Shown: positions 1-8,087 of the stretch, piece after piece
Layout of the letters: every line of letters starts with the position of its first letter
Numbering within the stretch: position 1 is the stretch's first letter
Assembly: GCA_002435955.1 (NCBI GenBank)
Contig: DIWZ01000036.1
Location: 1 to 33,790 of the forward strand
Direction: 5' to 3'
DNA length: 33,790 nt
Source: Pelobacter sp. UBA6093
Lineage (GTDB): Bacteria; Desulfobacterota; Desulfuromonadia; Desulfuromonadales; Syntrophotaleaceae
Position numbers and translations under genes: made by a program
The notes under the pieces: generated by a model
What the model was told of the DNA's origin: nothing
Databases searched by the model: none
What the model saw: the letters and a program-made list of their open reading frames with translations, nothing else

Positions 1-1871
1 CCGGCCACCGGATCAACCTGGAGACGGGCTTGGGCCAGATGGAATGTTATGCCAAAAAGACCATCGCCACCACCTCCGGCGACACCTTGACCGAAACCGT
101 CGGCAACGATCGCATCCAGCAGATCGAAAACCGCCAGAGCACTACCACCAACAACCAGGAAATCCACTACCAGGCCGCCACCGACGGCGAGATCACCGCC
201 GCCGACAATATCCAGCTGCAATCCGGCAAAAACATTGAACTCACCGCCGGTCAGGACCTGCATATCGACATCACCGAGTCGACCCGCATCCACGTCCACG
301 AACAGGACGCCATCATCCACATCGACAGCGGCAGCCTCATCATCGAGGCCGACGGCGACATCACCATCGAAGGGGATGGTAAAGGCACCATCCTCTTCGA
401 GCAGAACGGCGGCGGCTTCTCCATGGCCCCCAACGGCGACATCACCATCTTCGGCGACGAGATCAGTCTCGAAGCTGACGAGATCAACTTCTACGGTCCG
501 GTCAGCAAGGAGATAACTGGGCCACCGGCGGCGCCGGCACCCCCGGAGCTTTCGCCGCTTGCGGCAACGTCGATCGTTGAATTGAAGTCCGACGGCAAAT
601 CCAAGCCCGACCTGGTCATAGGGGTGTTCTTCGACGGCACGGGGAACAATATGCTGGCGGAGCCTGCGGATCGGCATACGAATGTGGCGAAGCTGTATCT
701 TTCGTATCAGGAGACATCAGCATCAAGGATTTATGTCGAAGGCGTCGGCACCAAGGCGGTCAGTGGAAGCGACGGGTCGTTAACCCAAGACACGTCTCTT
801 TTCGGTTTGGGCATGGGACTGGGGCCTTATGGAGGAGAGACAAGATTAAAAAAAGCTCGCCGTGAAGCATGTGATGCGCTTAGGCGTTACCACACTGAAT
901 ACGGCCCGCCCGATAAGGTAATTTTCGATGTGTTCGGTTTCAGTCGCGGCGCCATGCTGGCGCGGCATTTCGTCAACATGGTGCAGGCCGGACTGCCGGA
1001 TCTGACTCAACCAACTATGGCCGGGCAATCGCCTATTTTCCCGGACTTGCGTGAATCGGAAAGCACATCCGCGCCAGCGTCTCCTTTTGCTTTGGCTCCA
1101 TCAGGACAACAGCTGTATCCACGCCTCGAAGCAACGGTGAGCGTCCGTTTCCTGGGGATCTTCGATACCGTTGGCTCCTTTTACTGGCCCGGCAACGACA
1201 GCGAAGGCTTCATCAATGGCCACCTGGCCGAAGGTTCGGCGGACTTCATCTACCATCCTGTTGCGAAGGATGAAATCCGGCAAAATTTCCCCCTCACCAG
1301 CATCGCTCCCGGCATGTCTGTTGCCGTTGAAGAGGTCCTTTTCGGGGTCCATTCCGATATCGGCGGCGGCTACGGACTGGAGCCTGAGCGATTTTTCCTC
1401 GGCCAGTCGACCTTCTACCAGCCGAATTATCCCTTCAGCAATCTGGGCATCAACGATCCGAGCTGGTGCGACGAGATTCAGCGCAAAGCTCGTGAGATCG
1501 GTCGAAAAAACGGGATTATTTGCGCGGTGGAATTTTCCCCCAATGCCGCGCAATTCTATGAGATCCGGCCAACCAAGCCCGATCTGTCCAAGGTGGCGCT
1601 GAAGGCCATGCACAACCAGGCGGTGGCGCAAGGAGTGCCGTTGGAGGAAATAAAAACTGCAGATACCGTACCTCCAGCATTGGCCCAACTGATTGATCGC
1701 GCCCAGGCTGGGGATGCAGACGCCCTTAAACAGCTGGATGACGAATATATCCACACATCGCATCGCAGGCTGGCCGTGCTCGCCCTGGGGGATACCGTTG
1801 GCATGGCCCCCGCCGCCCGAGAAGTACGCAACGTGTTTCCAAACCGCCCGGAGCGGGCCATTCTTAAGTAA
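1..1871 (+). CDS. vgrG: VgrG C-terminal part fused to DUF2235 (Tle1-like) lipase, 5' truncated by window edge
   Basis: The frame is open to the left edge (first whole codon at base 3), so the VgrG N-terminal gp27/gp5-like parts lie outside. The visible part begins with VgrG-type text and a beta-helix rich in short repeats such as DGDITIEG and NGDITIFG, up to about base 500. A Pro/Ala linker (about 520-560) leads into a DUF2235 alpha/beta-hydrolase: DGTGNN at 633-650, nucleophile elbow GFSRG at 936-950 (Ser codon 942), FDTVGS with Asp codon 1164, GVHSDIGGGYG with His codon 1350, and a terminal YIHTSH with His codon 1752. DUF2235 is the domain of Tle1 phospholipase A effectors of T6SS, so this is probably an evolved VgrG carrying an antibacterial phospholipase on its tip. 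Which Asp and His complete the triad is inferred. The DUF2931 lipoprotein starting 28 bases downstream is the likely immunity partner. The domain call is strong; the phospholipid target is inference from the family. Confidence 0.9.
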   Translation, partial: GHRINLETGLGQMECYAKKTIATTSGDTLTETVGNDRIQQIENRQSTTTNNQEIHYQAATDGEITAADNIQLQSGKNIELTAGQDLHIDITESTRIHVHEQDAIIHIDSGSLIIEADGDITIEGDGKGTILFEQNGGGFSMAPNGDITIFGDEISLEADEINFYGPVSKEITGPPAAPAPPELSPLAATSIVELKSDGKSKPDLVIGVFFDGTGNNMLAEPADRHTNVAKLYLSYQETSASRIYVEGVGTKAVSGSDGSLTQDTSLFGLGMGLGPYGGETRLKKARREACDALRRYHTEYGPPDKVIFDVFGFSRGAMLARHFVNMVQAGLPDLTQPTMAGQSPIFPDLRESESTSAPASPFALAPSGQQLYPRLEATVSVRFLGIFDTVGSFYWPGNDSEGFINGHLAEGSADFIYHPVAKDEIRQNFPLTSIAPGMSVAVEEVLFGVHSDIGGGYGLEPERFFLGQSTFYQPNYPFSNLGINDPSWCDEIQRKAREIGRKNGIICAVEFSPNAAQFYEIRPTKPDLSKVALKAMHNQAVAQGVPLEEIKTADTVPPALAQLIDRAQAGDADALKQLDDEYIHTSHRRLAVLALGDTVGMAPAAREVRNVFPNRPERAILK

Positions 1872-1899
1872 TCAGCCTCCTTTCAAAGGATATCTAACC

Positions 1900-2451
1900 A
1901 TGCGTATCACCAACCGTTTCCTACTGGCGCTATACCTGCTCGGCCTGTTCCTTGTCGCAGGGTGTTCCGGCGTTGGTTTTCGGCTAGGCCCGCCTTTTAA
2001 TTTGGGCTATACCGCGCCGAAAGAAGAACCCGTATATATCGAGGATGTTCGGCTAGATGGCATGCCGGTTATGCCGGGAGGGATCCTTGGTCAAGACTGG
2101 CAAAGAGTGAGCGGGTTGGTTGTCCTCGCTCCGCCGTATCCGCCGTTTCCGCATCAGATTTTCGTCCGCTGGTTTAATTACAAACAGCAGCGGTTTTACG
2201 AGGCCACGGTGTCGTTGCGTGAAGATGCTTCAGATGTCATGCGCCATTTGCCCAAATCGGATTATGGCGGTTTACTTTTAGTCACCGGCGTATTGCCCGA
2301 CGGACAGGCGATGGTGTGGGTGGCCAATGCGCATGCGCCGAAGTTCGGTAGCTGGATCGAAGTGGGACGGGTTCAGGGCCGGCAGGTGGAGGGGGATGTG
2401 GAAAATTATCGGCCTCAGATTGAGTCCATGCGCAAACGTGGCAGGATCTGA
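1900..2451 (+). CDS. DUF2931-like lipoprotein, probable immunity protein of the VgrG-lipase
   Basis: 183 residues. The ATG at 1900 is preceded by AAAGGA (1885-1890) and begins a lipoprotein signal peptide with a hydrophobic core and lipobox LVAGC (Cys22). An upstream in-frame start would overlap the VgrG gene and hide the signal, so it was not used. The mature part has a central stretch (FPHQIFVRWFNYKQQRFYEA) of the kind seen in DUF2931 proteins, which are often small lipoproteins coded beside T6SS lipase effectors. Position directly after a Tle1-like effector and predicted periplasmic exposure fit an immunity protein that blocks the phospholipase in the periplasm. The family match is from memory of the motif and the immunity role is inferred from context; no residue proves it. 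Confidence 0.72.
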   Translation: MRITNRFLLALYLLGLFLVAGCSGVGFRLGPPFNLGYTAPKEEPVYIEDVRLDGMPVMPGGILGQDWQRVSGLVVLAPPYPPFPHQIFVRWFNYKQQRFYEATVSLREDASDVMRHLPKSDYGGLLLVTGVLPDGQAMVWVANAHAPKFGSWIEVGRVQGRQVEGDVENYRPQIESMRKRGRI

Positions 2452-2537
2452 CGATCCAGAGCGTCAGGCCGGGACAGCCCTTGCCCATGGAAGAAACTTT
2501 GTTCAGCGTACATTGGGATATTAAATTGGAGGAAACC

Positions 2538-2963
2538 ATGACATCCAACATCTACAAGTTGTTCCAATCCGCTCCCACCGACAACGCCGCCATTGCGACG
2601 GTCCTCGAGGTCGAGGACGGTCAGGCTACCGTGGTCGATCTAAGCGGCACCCTGTGCCCCGTGACCGGCCACCTGAGCCAGGTGGAAACCCTCAAAGCCG
2701 GGGATCGGGTGCTGACGATCCGGACCGCCACGGGAATGATCGTCACCGGCCGGCTTCGCGCCGGGGACGAAGCCCCCGCACCGCGCCTGGAAGAACAGGA
2801 CGGCCGCCTGCTGGTGGAAGCCACCCAAAGCGTGCGCCTGCAGGCCGGGGAGAACTGGATCGAAGTCCATGCCGACGGCCGAATTGAACTGGATGGTCAG
2901 CAGATTACCGGGTTGGCGGAAGGTCGTATGCGACTGCAGGGTTCCACCATCGAACTGAACTGA
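2538..2963 (+). CDS. DUF6484-like T6SS accessory protein (OB-like plus short beta-helix tail)
   Basis: 141 residues. The ATG at 2538 has an excellent GGAGGAA site (2528-2534); a longer in-frame start at 2481 would overrun it. Residues about 15-70 form a compact beta-rich segment (ATVLEVEDGQATVVDLSG ... GMIVTGRL), compatible with the DUF6484 domain found with VgrG genes. Residues about 90-141 look like the end of a VgrG beta-helix: SVRLQAGENWIEVHADGRIE, then a last strand ending STIELN. Typical DUF6484 proteins end in the same style. No signal peptide or membrane segment is visible, so it should be cytoplasmic or part of the spike. It lies two bases before the next gene and belongs to the accessory block. 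Its function is unknown; a spike or adaptor role is inferred from the fold and neighbours. Confidence 0.68.
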   Translation: MTSNIYKLFQSAPTDNAAIATVLEVEDGQATVVDLSGTLCPVTGHLSQVETLKAGDRVLTIRTATGMIVTGRLRAGDEAPAPRLEEQDGRLLVEATQSVRLQAGENWIEVHADGRIELDGQQITGLAEGRMRLQGSTIELN

Positions 2964-2965
2964 CC

Positions 2966-4207
2966 ATGACTTTAACTAATCTCTCCACCCATCTCGATTC
3001 AGCCTTGGCTCTGTACCGGCAGCGTATTCAGCAGCAACAAACGGCTCTGGTGGATGCGCAACTCATGGCGCGCCAGGAACAATTGCTCTGGACCCATCTG
3101 CATGTCCTGTCCCGTTGCGCCCCCCTGGAGATGAAACCCGCGAAGGAAGAAGAATTTTTCGTCGACCTGGCCGTCCGGTTTCTCGCGCCCTCGGCAATGG
3201 TGCAACAAAAAGGCTATGACCTGGCCTTATCCCTGCTCCACGAGCCTGGATCTGGTCGCCAAGCCGCATTTCAGGCCCTTTCTCTGCTGCCACCGCCGGA
3301 AAAGGATTCCCAACTGCTGGACCTGTACAAGAAGAACAAGGCCCTGCGCCCTCTGCTGTTCGATCTCTGGCGGGAGCGGTCGTATCCAGTCCCTGCCGGG
3401 CTGGTCAGTCTCGCCGAATTGCGCGGCCACGACAACGATTTACAGATTGCCGCGTTGCGCTATGCCGCCAGCCAGCCCAAAATCGGCCTCGAACTCTTCA
3501 CCGCCTATTACCAGGGGTTGCTGTCAGGCGCCGCACGACCGGAAAAATCGGGCCATCTGCTGGCCACCGCCCTGTGGGGCGGCCTGCTGCGGGGCGAGCA
3601 GAGATTGGCCAAACCCCTTTGGCGCTGCATCGAATCCGAAACCAAACCGGAAGATCTCTATCACCTGTTGCGCCTGGGGGCCATCATGGCCCTGCCGGAG
3701 CTTATCCCGGTCATCAAGCACTACGGCGAACAGCATCCGGAAGCGGCCGCCGAGCTCCTGGCCCTGCACGGCACCGGACCGGCACTGCAGGCGCTGATCG
3801 ACCTCAGCCGGATAGGCGAGGCGGCGCCGGAAGTCTTCGACGCCTGGCAGTGGGTCAGCGGGCAACGCCTTTTTCCCGGACCACGGCTGCGGGTCGTGTC
3901 ACCGGAGGGAGAAACCGCGCCCCCACTGACGCCCAACACCATCAAGCACTGGTGGCAACAGCAACGTCCACAACTGGAGGATGGGCAGCGGCTGCTCATG
4001 GGAGCCGTCCTCTCCACCGACCACCTGATCCTGCAATGTCGCACCCGAGCCGGACGCTTCAGTCGCAACCTGCTGGACTTGCTGGCGTACTCCCTCTGTT
4101 CGCCCCTGGGAGTCACAGCCAACGCGGTCCAACTCCGCCGCTGGCAGGCCATCAAGCAGAAATCGACACTAACCTCTCCAGCGGAGGAAAAACATGTTTC
4201 AGCTTGA
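2966..4207 (+). CDS. TIGR02270-type T6SS-associated helical-repeat protein
   Basis: 413 residues, ATG at 2966, two bases after the previous stop with no strong ribosome site of its own, so translation is probably coupled. The N-terminus (HLDSALALYRQRIQQQQ) and the order of parts resemble the TIGR02270 family of conserved proteins in T6SS/VgrG clusters. Residues about 150-290 are Leu/Ala-rich helices resembling HEAT-type repeats (for example DNDLQIAALRYAASQ and DLYHLLRLGAIMALPELIPV). A C-terminal segment (FDAWQWVSGQRLF, then RRWQAIKQ) follows. There is no signal peptide or catalytic motif. The family has no established biochemical role; a scaffold or chaperone job in loading effectors is a guess. 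The 3' end overlaps the next gene by 14 bases. Confidence 0.7.
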   Translation: MTLTNLSTHLDSALALYRQRIQQQQTALVDAQLMARQEQLLWTHLHVLSRCAPLEMKPAKEEEFFVDLAVRFLAPSAMVQQKGYDLALSLLHEPGSGRQAAFQALSLLPPPEKDSQLLDLYKKNKALRPLLFDLWRERSYPVPAGLVSLAELRGHDNDLQIAALRYAASQPKIGLELFTAYYQGLLSGAARPEKSGHLLATALWGGLLRGEQRLAKPLWRCIESETKPEDLYHLLRLGAIMALPELIPVIKHYGEQHPEAAAELLALHGTGPALQALIDLSRIGEAAPEVFDAWQWVSGQRLFPGPRLRVVSPEGETAPPLTPNTIKHWWQQQRPQLEDGQRLLMGAVLSTDHLILQCRTRAGRFSRNLLDLLAYSLCSPLGVTANAVQLRRWQAIKQKSTLTSPAEEKHVSA

Positions 4208-5270
4208 TAACCGCACCGATTGGTCAGCCGGGCTTTATCCCGGTTGGGGTCGGAACCGGCAACGTCAGGGAACTTTGGTGTTCAAAGTGGGCTACACCTT
4301 CGACGCGGCTGGCAACCTGTCTCCCCTGCCCCAACCAACCATCGAGGAAACCGACCGCTACCGGGGCGACCCTGAAACATCCAGTTTGATTGCCGCCAAT
4401 GACATTGCACCCTTCAAACAGGGTGGCGAGCTTCTGCTTTACGGCAGCGCACATCCCGCCGGGTCCGGAGACTCGATATTGCAGATAAAGGTCAATCTGC
4501 GGCAAAGAAACAACCAATTCTGGAGTAAAGAATTGCGAGTTTTCGGCCCCAGATCCTGGAAACGCCGCCTGTTCGCCGCATTTCCGAGCGCGCCCGCACC
4601 TATCGAGCGCCCTGTGGAATTGGTCTTTGAGAACGCCTACGGCGGCACCGATCCCCGAAATCCCGAAGAATCTTTTCCGGCCAATCCCGCCGGGGTCGGC
4701 TTCAGCCTGCGGGGATTTAGCACCAAGGGGCTGAGCCTGCCGCGGATCGAATACGGCCCGAGCTTTATCACCAGTCCCGCCAGCCGGGTGAAAACGGCCG
4801 GTTTCGGCCCCCTGGCGCCGCACTGGGAACCGCGATGCCAGGAATCGGCGGCTATCGACACCGAATCCCTCGCATTCGGTGGATGCCCCTGGAGCAAGGA
4901 ACCTTCGGAAACCCTGTACAACAGTGCGCCCCTGGATCAGCGTTTCGATCGGCCCTTCGAAGGCGTGCTGACCCTCCAACTCAAGGGTTTGGTAGCCGAC
5001 ACCTCGCAGGATATTCTGATCCACCTGCCGGTGGTCAAACCGTTTGTTTCTTTTGAAGGGCGGCCCGAAATCGAGATTGCGCCACCACAATGCGACACCC
5101 TGGTCATTGACACCGATCAGCAGCAGATCCACCTGATCTGGCGCACCGCGTTGCCCTTGGACGTGGAAAATCCCATTCGTGGATGGATCGTGCTGCGCGA
5201 TCCGGAAGCCGAGGCAGCTCAAGCGGAAAACCCTGCCGAGGAAGACCCACAGGAGATCATACACTCATGA
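4194..5270 (+). CDS. DUF2169 domain protein, T6SS effector-loading accessory
   Basis: 358 residues, ATG at 4194 with GGAGG about 8-12 bases upstream, overlapping the preceding gene by 14 bases. The full length matches the DUF2169 family: an opening LDNRTDWSAGLYPGWGR, a strand VFKVGYTFDAAGNL, a central ENAYGGTDPRNPEE block, and a conserved FGPLAPHWEPR segment near residue 205. DUF2169 proteins occur almost only beside VgrG, PAAR and effector genes and are thought to help mount cargo on the spike, much as DUF4123 or DUF1795 adaptors do; that role is family-level inference. No membrane segment or signal is visible. The stop codon overlaps the next ATG (ATGA at 5267-5270), which ties its expression to the ketosynthase-like protein. 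Confidence 0.88.
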   Translation: MFQLDNRTDWSAGLYPGWGRNRQRQGTLVFKVGYTFDAAGNLSPLPQPTIEETDRYRGDPETSSLIAANDIAPFKQGGELLLYGSAHPAGSGDSILQIKVNLRQRNNQFWSKELRVFGPRSWKRRLFAAFPSAPAPIERPVELVFENAYGGTDPRNPEESFPANPAGVGFSLRGFSTKGLSLPRIEYGPSFITSPASRVKTAGFGPLAPHWEPRCQESAAIDTESLAFGGCPWSKEPSETLYNSAPLDQRFDRPFEGVLTLQLKGLVADTSQDILIHLPVVKPFVSFEGRPEIEIAPPQCDTLVIDTDQQQIHLIWRTALPLDVENPIRGWIVLRDPEAEAAQAENPAEEDPQEIIHS

Positions 5271-6370
5271 GCTCGACCGCACCCTCGCTACCAACTTTAG
5301 CCGTGTCGATCACCGGAACCGGCGTATATGCAGCCACTGGCGACCTCGATGCCGCCCTCTGGGGCGCGATTGTCACCCGGCTGTCCAGCGGCCGTCCCGT
5401 TACGGGGCTTACCATCCCCGCCGCCGACCAGGGTGTGGAGCAGCCCTATTTTGCGCCCATTGCCACCCTTCCGGGTGAGCTGAAATCCGCATTCCGGATT
5501 CCGATCATCGCCCAGGAAGCCCTCTTGCGGGCCAGCGCATTTCTGCCGGAAGACCGAATCGGCCTGCGCATCCTCCTCCTGACCCTGCTGCCCGCGTCTT
5601 CGCCGGAACGACCCAACGTCGGCAACCTGGACCGGGAGGAACTGGCGGCCGTGTTACGGGAAACCCATCCCGCCCTGGCCATGGCGGAAGTCCGTTTCGC
5701 CACGGCGGACACCGGGGCCACAGCCCACCTGACCCAAGGCATCGAGGAACTGCGTCAGGGGCAATGGGATGCCGTGCTGTTCGGCGGCGTGGACAGCCTG
5801 ACCGACCGAAGCACGGTCCGGGCCCTCGCCGCCCGGGGGGGCTGTTGTTCCGACCGGAATCCCGAAGGCATCCTTCCCGGCGAAGGGGCCGCCTACCTGC
5901 TGCTGGAAAAGTCGACGGCGGATCGCCCTTACCGGGCGCTCATCACCGGATTGAGTCATGCCAGCGAGGAAAACCCCGGCAAAGCCGCCAACTGCCGGAT
6001 GACCGCATTGGCGGCGGCCATCGAACAAGTCCTCGGTCAGGCGCACTGTAAACCCTCACAGGTCGAGACGCTGGTAGTGCCCATGGCAAAAGACGTTCCC
6101 ACGACTCTGGAATGGCATCAGGTCCAGCGCAAACACTGGTCAAAACCCGAGGAGGCCAATCCCGAGATGGAAGAATTGAACCCCCAGTCCGCCATCGGCG
6201 AGACAGGCGCCGCCGCCCTGCCCCTCGCCTTGGTCATCGGCTGTGCCCGCTTTGAATTCGATTTCCCTCCGGCAGAAAGAGTTCTTGTTTGCGAAGTAGG
6301 CCGGGATGCACCGCGTGGGGCGGTTTTGTTGAAGAAACAGAAGCAACAGACAAAACCTGCCGAAGGATAG
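5267..6370 (+). CDS. Ketosynthase-fold (thiolase-like) protein lacking the catalytic Cys, T6SS-linked
   Basis: 367 residues, ATG at 5267 overlapping the previous stop. The protein follows a beta-ketoacyl synthase plan: ADTGATAHL (from residue 147), then FGGVDSLTD (172-180), EGILPGEGAAYLLLE, and near the end NPQSAIGETGAAALPLALVIG, which matches the IGH..AAAG helix of ketosynthases. Where active enzymes have DTAC, this one reads DTGA (148-151), so the nucleophilic Cys is replaced by Ala151; the usual HGTGT histidine block is also missing (local text VVPMAKDVPTTLEWHQ). It therefore looks non-catalytic. Ketosynthase-like genes do occur in VgrG islands, and the coupling to DUF2169 suggests a structural or adaptor role, which is inference. 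It is not expected to take part in fatty acid synthesis. Confidence 0.78.
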   Translation: MSSTAPSLPTLAVSITGTGVYAATGDLDAALWGAIVTRLSSGRPVTGLTIPAADQGVEQPYFAPIATLPGELKSAFRIPIIAQEALLRASAFLPEDRIGLRILLLTLLPASSPERPNVGNLDREELAAVLRETHPALAMAEVRFATADTGATAHLTQGIEELRQGQWDAVLFGGVDSLTDRSTVRALAARGGCCSDRNPEGILPGEGAAYLLLEKSTADRPYRALITGLSHASEENPGKAANCRMTALAAAIEQVLGQAHCKPSQVETLVVPMAKDVPTTLEWHQVQRKHWSKPEEANPEMEELNPQSAIGETGAAALPLALVIGCARFEFDFPPAERVLVCEVGRDAPRGAVLLKKQKQQTKPAEG

Positions 6371-6424
6371 CCCTTGAAAATGTTATTTAAAGCGACCTTT
6401 CCCAAAAAAAACTAAAGGATCTAT

Positions 6425-6874
6425 ATGAGACTATTATTGACGACAGTGCTTCTGTTTTCCGTATTTTCATCCGGGTGTTTGGGGCAACTAAAGAATCAGG
6501 ATCCAGAATTACACCCAGGATCGGTTTCAATGTGCAAGCAGGAGAATTTTCAGGCGTTCATAGATCATTTTTCCGCATCAATTGCCTCTCAAAAAAAATA
6601 TACCCGCTTTCCTCTTGAAAAATTACAGGTGGATGCCCTGGCGGATCCTGAGCCATTGCCACAAGAATTTAGACTCCAAAAAAGTCAAATTGTTTTTCCA
6701 ATCTTTCCCGGTACAGATGAAATTAAAAATGAATCATTGTCACTTGCCATTTCCATTTCCGGAAGAGAAGCGAAGGTGCGTTTATTCAAACCGGATACAG
6801 ACTATTTGATTGAATATTTTTTCAAACACGAAGACTGCTGGAATTTAGTCAGAATTGAAGACTGGTCACTTTGA
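6425..6874 (+). CDS. Small putative lipoprotein, candidate immunity protein for the M23-PAAR effector
   Basis: 149 residues, ATG at 6425 after AAAGGA (6414-6419). The N-terminus is a signal peptide ending SSGC (Cys18), an imperfect but plausible lipobox. The mature part is about 130 residues and ends with ...HEDCWNLVRIEDWSL; the overall look (a short helical start FQAFIDHFSASIASQ, then strands) recalls NTF2-like small lipoproteins, but I do not recognise the family firmly. The gene is clearly more AT-rich than its neighbours, as is the first half of the next gene, so the two probably arrived together. The next gene's TTG alternative start overlaps its stop. Sitting directly before a peptidoglycan-peptidase effector, and being periplasmic, it is the best immunity candidate. 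That is inference. Confidence 0.6.
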   Translation: MRLLLTTVLLFSVFSSGCLGQLKNQDPELHPGSVSMCKQENFQAFIDHFSASIASQKKYTRFPLEKLQVDALADPEPLPQEFRLQKSQIVFPIFPGTDEIKNESLSLAISISGREAKVRLFKPDTDYLIEYFFKHEDCWNLVRIEDWSL

Positions 6875-6891
6875 AACAGGGGTTATTCACA

Positions 6892-8076
6892 ATGTCATTC
6901 AACAACATAATGGATACGATGCTGCCTCCAAGTGAGAGTACCTCTGCACACGTAACAGGTCACTATGGAGAGCAAAGAAAAGGTGGTCCACATGGTGGTG
7001 TAGATTTCAACTACCAAGGTGGCCAAACAGGAATCAACTTAACAAATCCAACCGTTAATTCTCCCGTTGATGGAACAGTCGAATTTGCAGGAGGTAACTA
7101 CGGCACCATTTCCATCAGGGATGCTAATAATAATCTGCATCAGATTTTACACACTGCTTCTCAAAGCGTGAAGGCAGGGGAAACAGTAAGCACAGGTAAC
7201 CCAATTGGAACGATGGGGGGCGCAGGACCTAAGGGTGCAAACCAATATGCTCAGCATATCCATTACCAAATGAAGGATTCAAAGGGAAATCTAATTAATC
7301 CAGAAAACTATTGGGACAATCAAGCGGAAAACAAAGGTGGCGAAGATGCCCAGGAAACCAGCCCCCCGGATAATAATGACCAAAAAATAAGTGGTGTAGC
7401 CAAGCCCGACGGGACCCCCGATAAAATTTCTAAAAAAGTGGAAAATAGCGTACCCAGCAATAAAATAGCTGCCGCCTCCACCGCCCCCAAATCCGGAGGC
7501 TCCGGAACCAACGTCCTTATCAACGGCCGCACCGCTGTGCATGCCGGCAGCCAGGGTACCCTGGTCACCGTCGATGCCTGCCTGACCAAAATCGGCAAAA
7601 AAACCGTTCCCATCTCCTACACCAACGTCGCCCGCAGCGCCGACGCGGCCAAGACCGCCAGCACGGTGTTCATCAACGGCAACCCCGTCTGCCACCAGAA
7701 ATCGATCTTCGCCGTTAGCACCGGCGACGAGCCCGGCAATCGCCTGGGGGTTGTCAGCGGCACCATTAAAGGCAAAGCCGAATTCGTCACCGGCTCGCCC
7801 AACGTACTCATCGAAGGCGTCCCCGCCGTGCGCCAGGGCGACATGATGGTCAGCAACAATGGCAACACCGCCCCCATGCCCCTATCCCAGCCCGGCGCAG
7901 CGCGCGCCAGGGAGGTGACTCCCGATCAGGTGAACGAACTTGCAGCCACTCAACTGCCCAGGGACGTGCCATTGGACGCCAGCGGGGGCAAACTTCACAT
8001 CCAAAACGAGTTGACCGGAAACACCGCGGCCGGCCATGAGATTGACCCGGATGACATCATGCAGGCCGAAGGCTAG
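6892..8076 (+). CDS. M23 (LytM-type) peptidase fused to PAAR-like DUF4150: T6SS spike-tip effector
   Basis: 394 residues from the ATG at 6892, preceded by AGGGG (6878-6882); a TTG at 6871 is in frame but has no better site. Residues about 15-150 are an M23 metallopeptidase: HGGVD gives H34 and D38, a His at 87, then HIH gives H122 and H124, the complete zinc and catalytic set. A low-complexity linker follows (about 150-200). Residues about 205-335 are DUF4150, a PAAR-like tip domain: NVLINGRTAVH, STVFINGNPVCHQ, SPNVLIEGVPAVRQGD, with Cys/His positions typical of the family. No signal peptide is present, as expected for T6SS cargo. The likely role is to cap the VgrG spike and cut peptidoglycan cross-links in a neighbour. 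The toxin being N-terminal to the tip domain is less usual than C-terminal. Base composition changes inside the linker, near 7480. Confidence 0.88.
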   Translation: MSFNNIMDTMLPPSESTSAHVTGHYGEQRKGGPHGGVDFNYQGGQTGINLTNPTVNSPVDGTVEFAGGNYGTISIRDANNNLHQILHTASQSVKAGETVSTGNPIGTMGGAGPKGANQYAQHIHYQMKDSKGNLINPENYWDNQAENKGGEDAQETSPPDNNDQKISGVAKPDGTPDKISKKVENSVPSNKIAAASTAPKSGGSGTNVLINGRTAVHAGSQGTLVTVDACLTKIGKKTVPISYTNVARSADAAKTASTVFINGNPVCHQKSIFAVSTGDEPGNRLGVVSGTIKGKAEFVTGSPNVLIEGVPAVRQGDMMVSNNGNTAPMPLSQPGAARAREVTPDQVNELAATQLPRDVPLDASGGKLHIQNELTGNTAAGHEIDPDDIMQAEG

Positions 8077-8087
8077 GAGAGACTTCC

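Noticed and set aside
4224..5264. 346-codon open frame on the minus strand opposite the DUF2169 gene
   Set aside because: It mirrors a well-supported gene, has no family motif, and is expected from GC-rich codon use.
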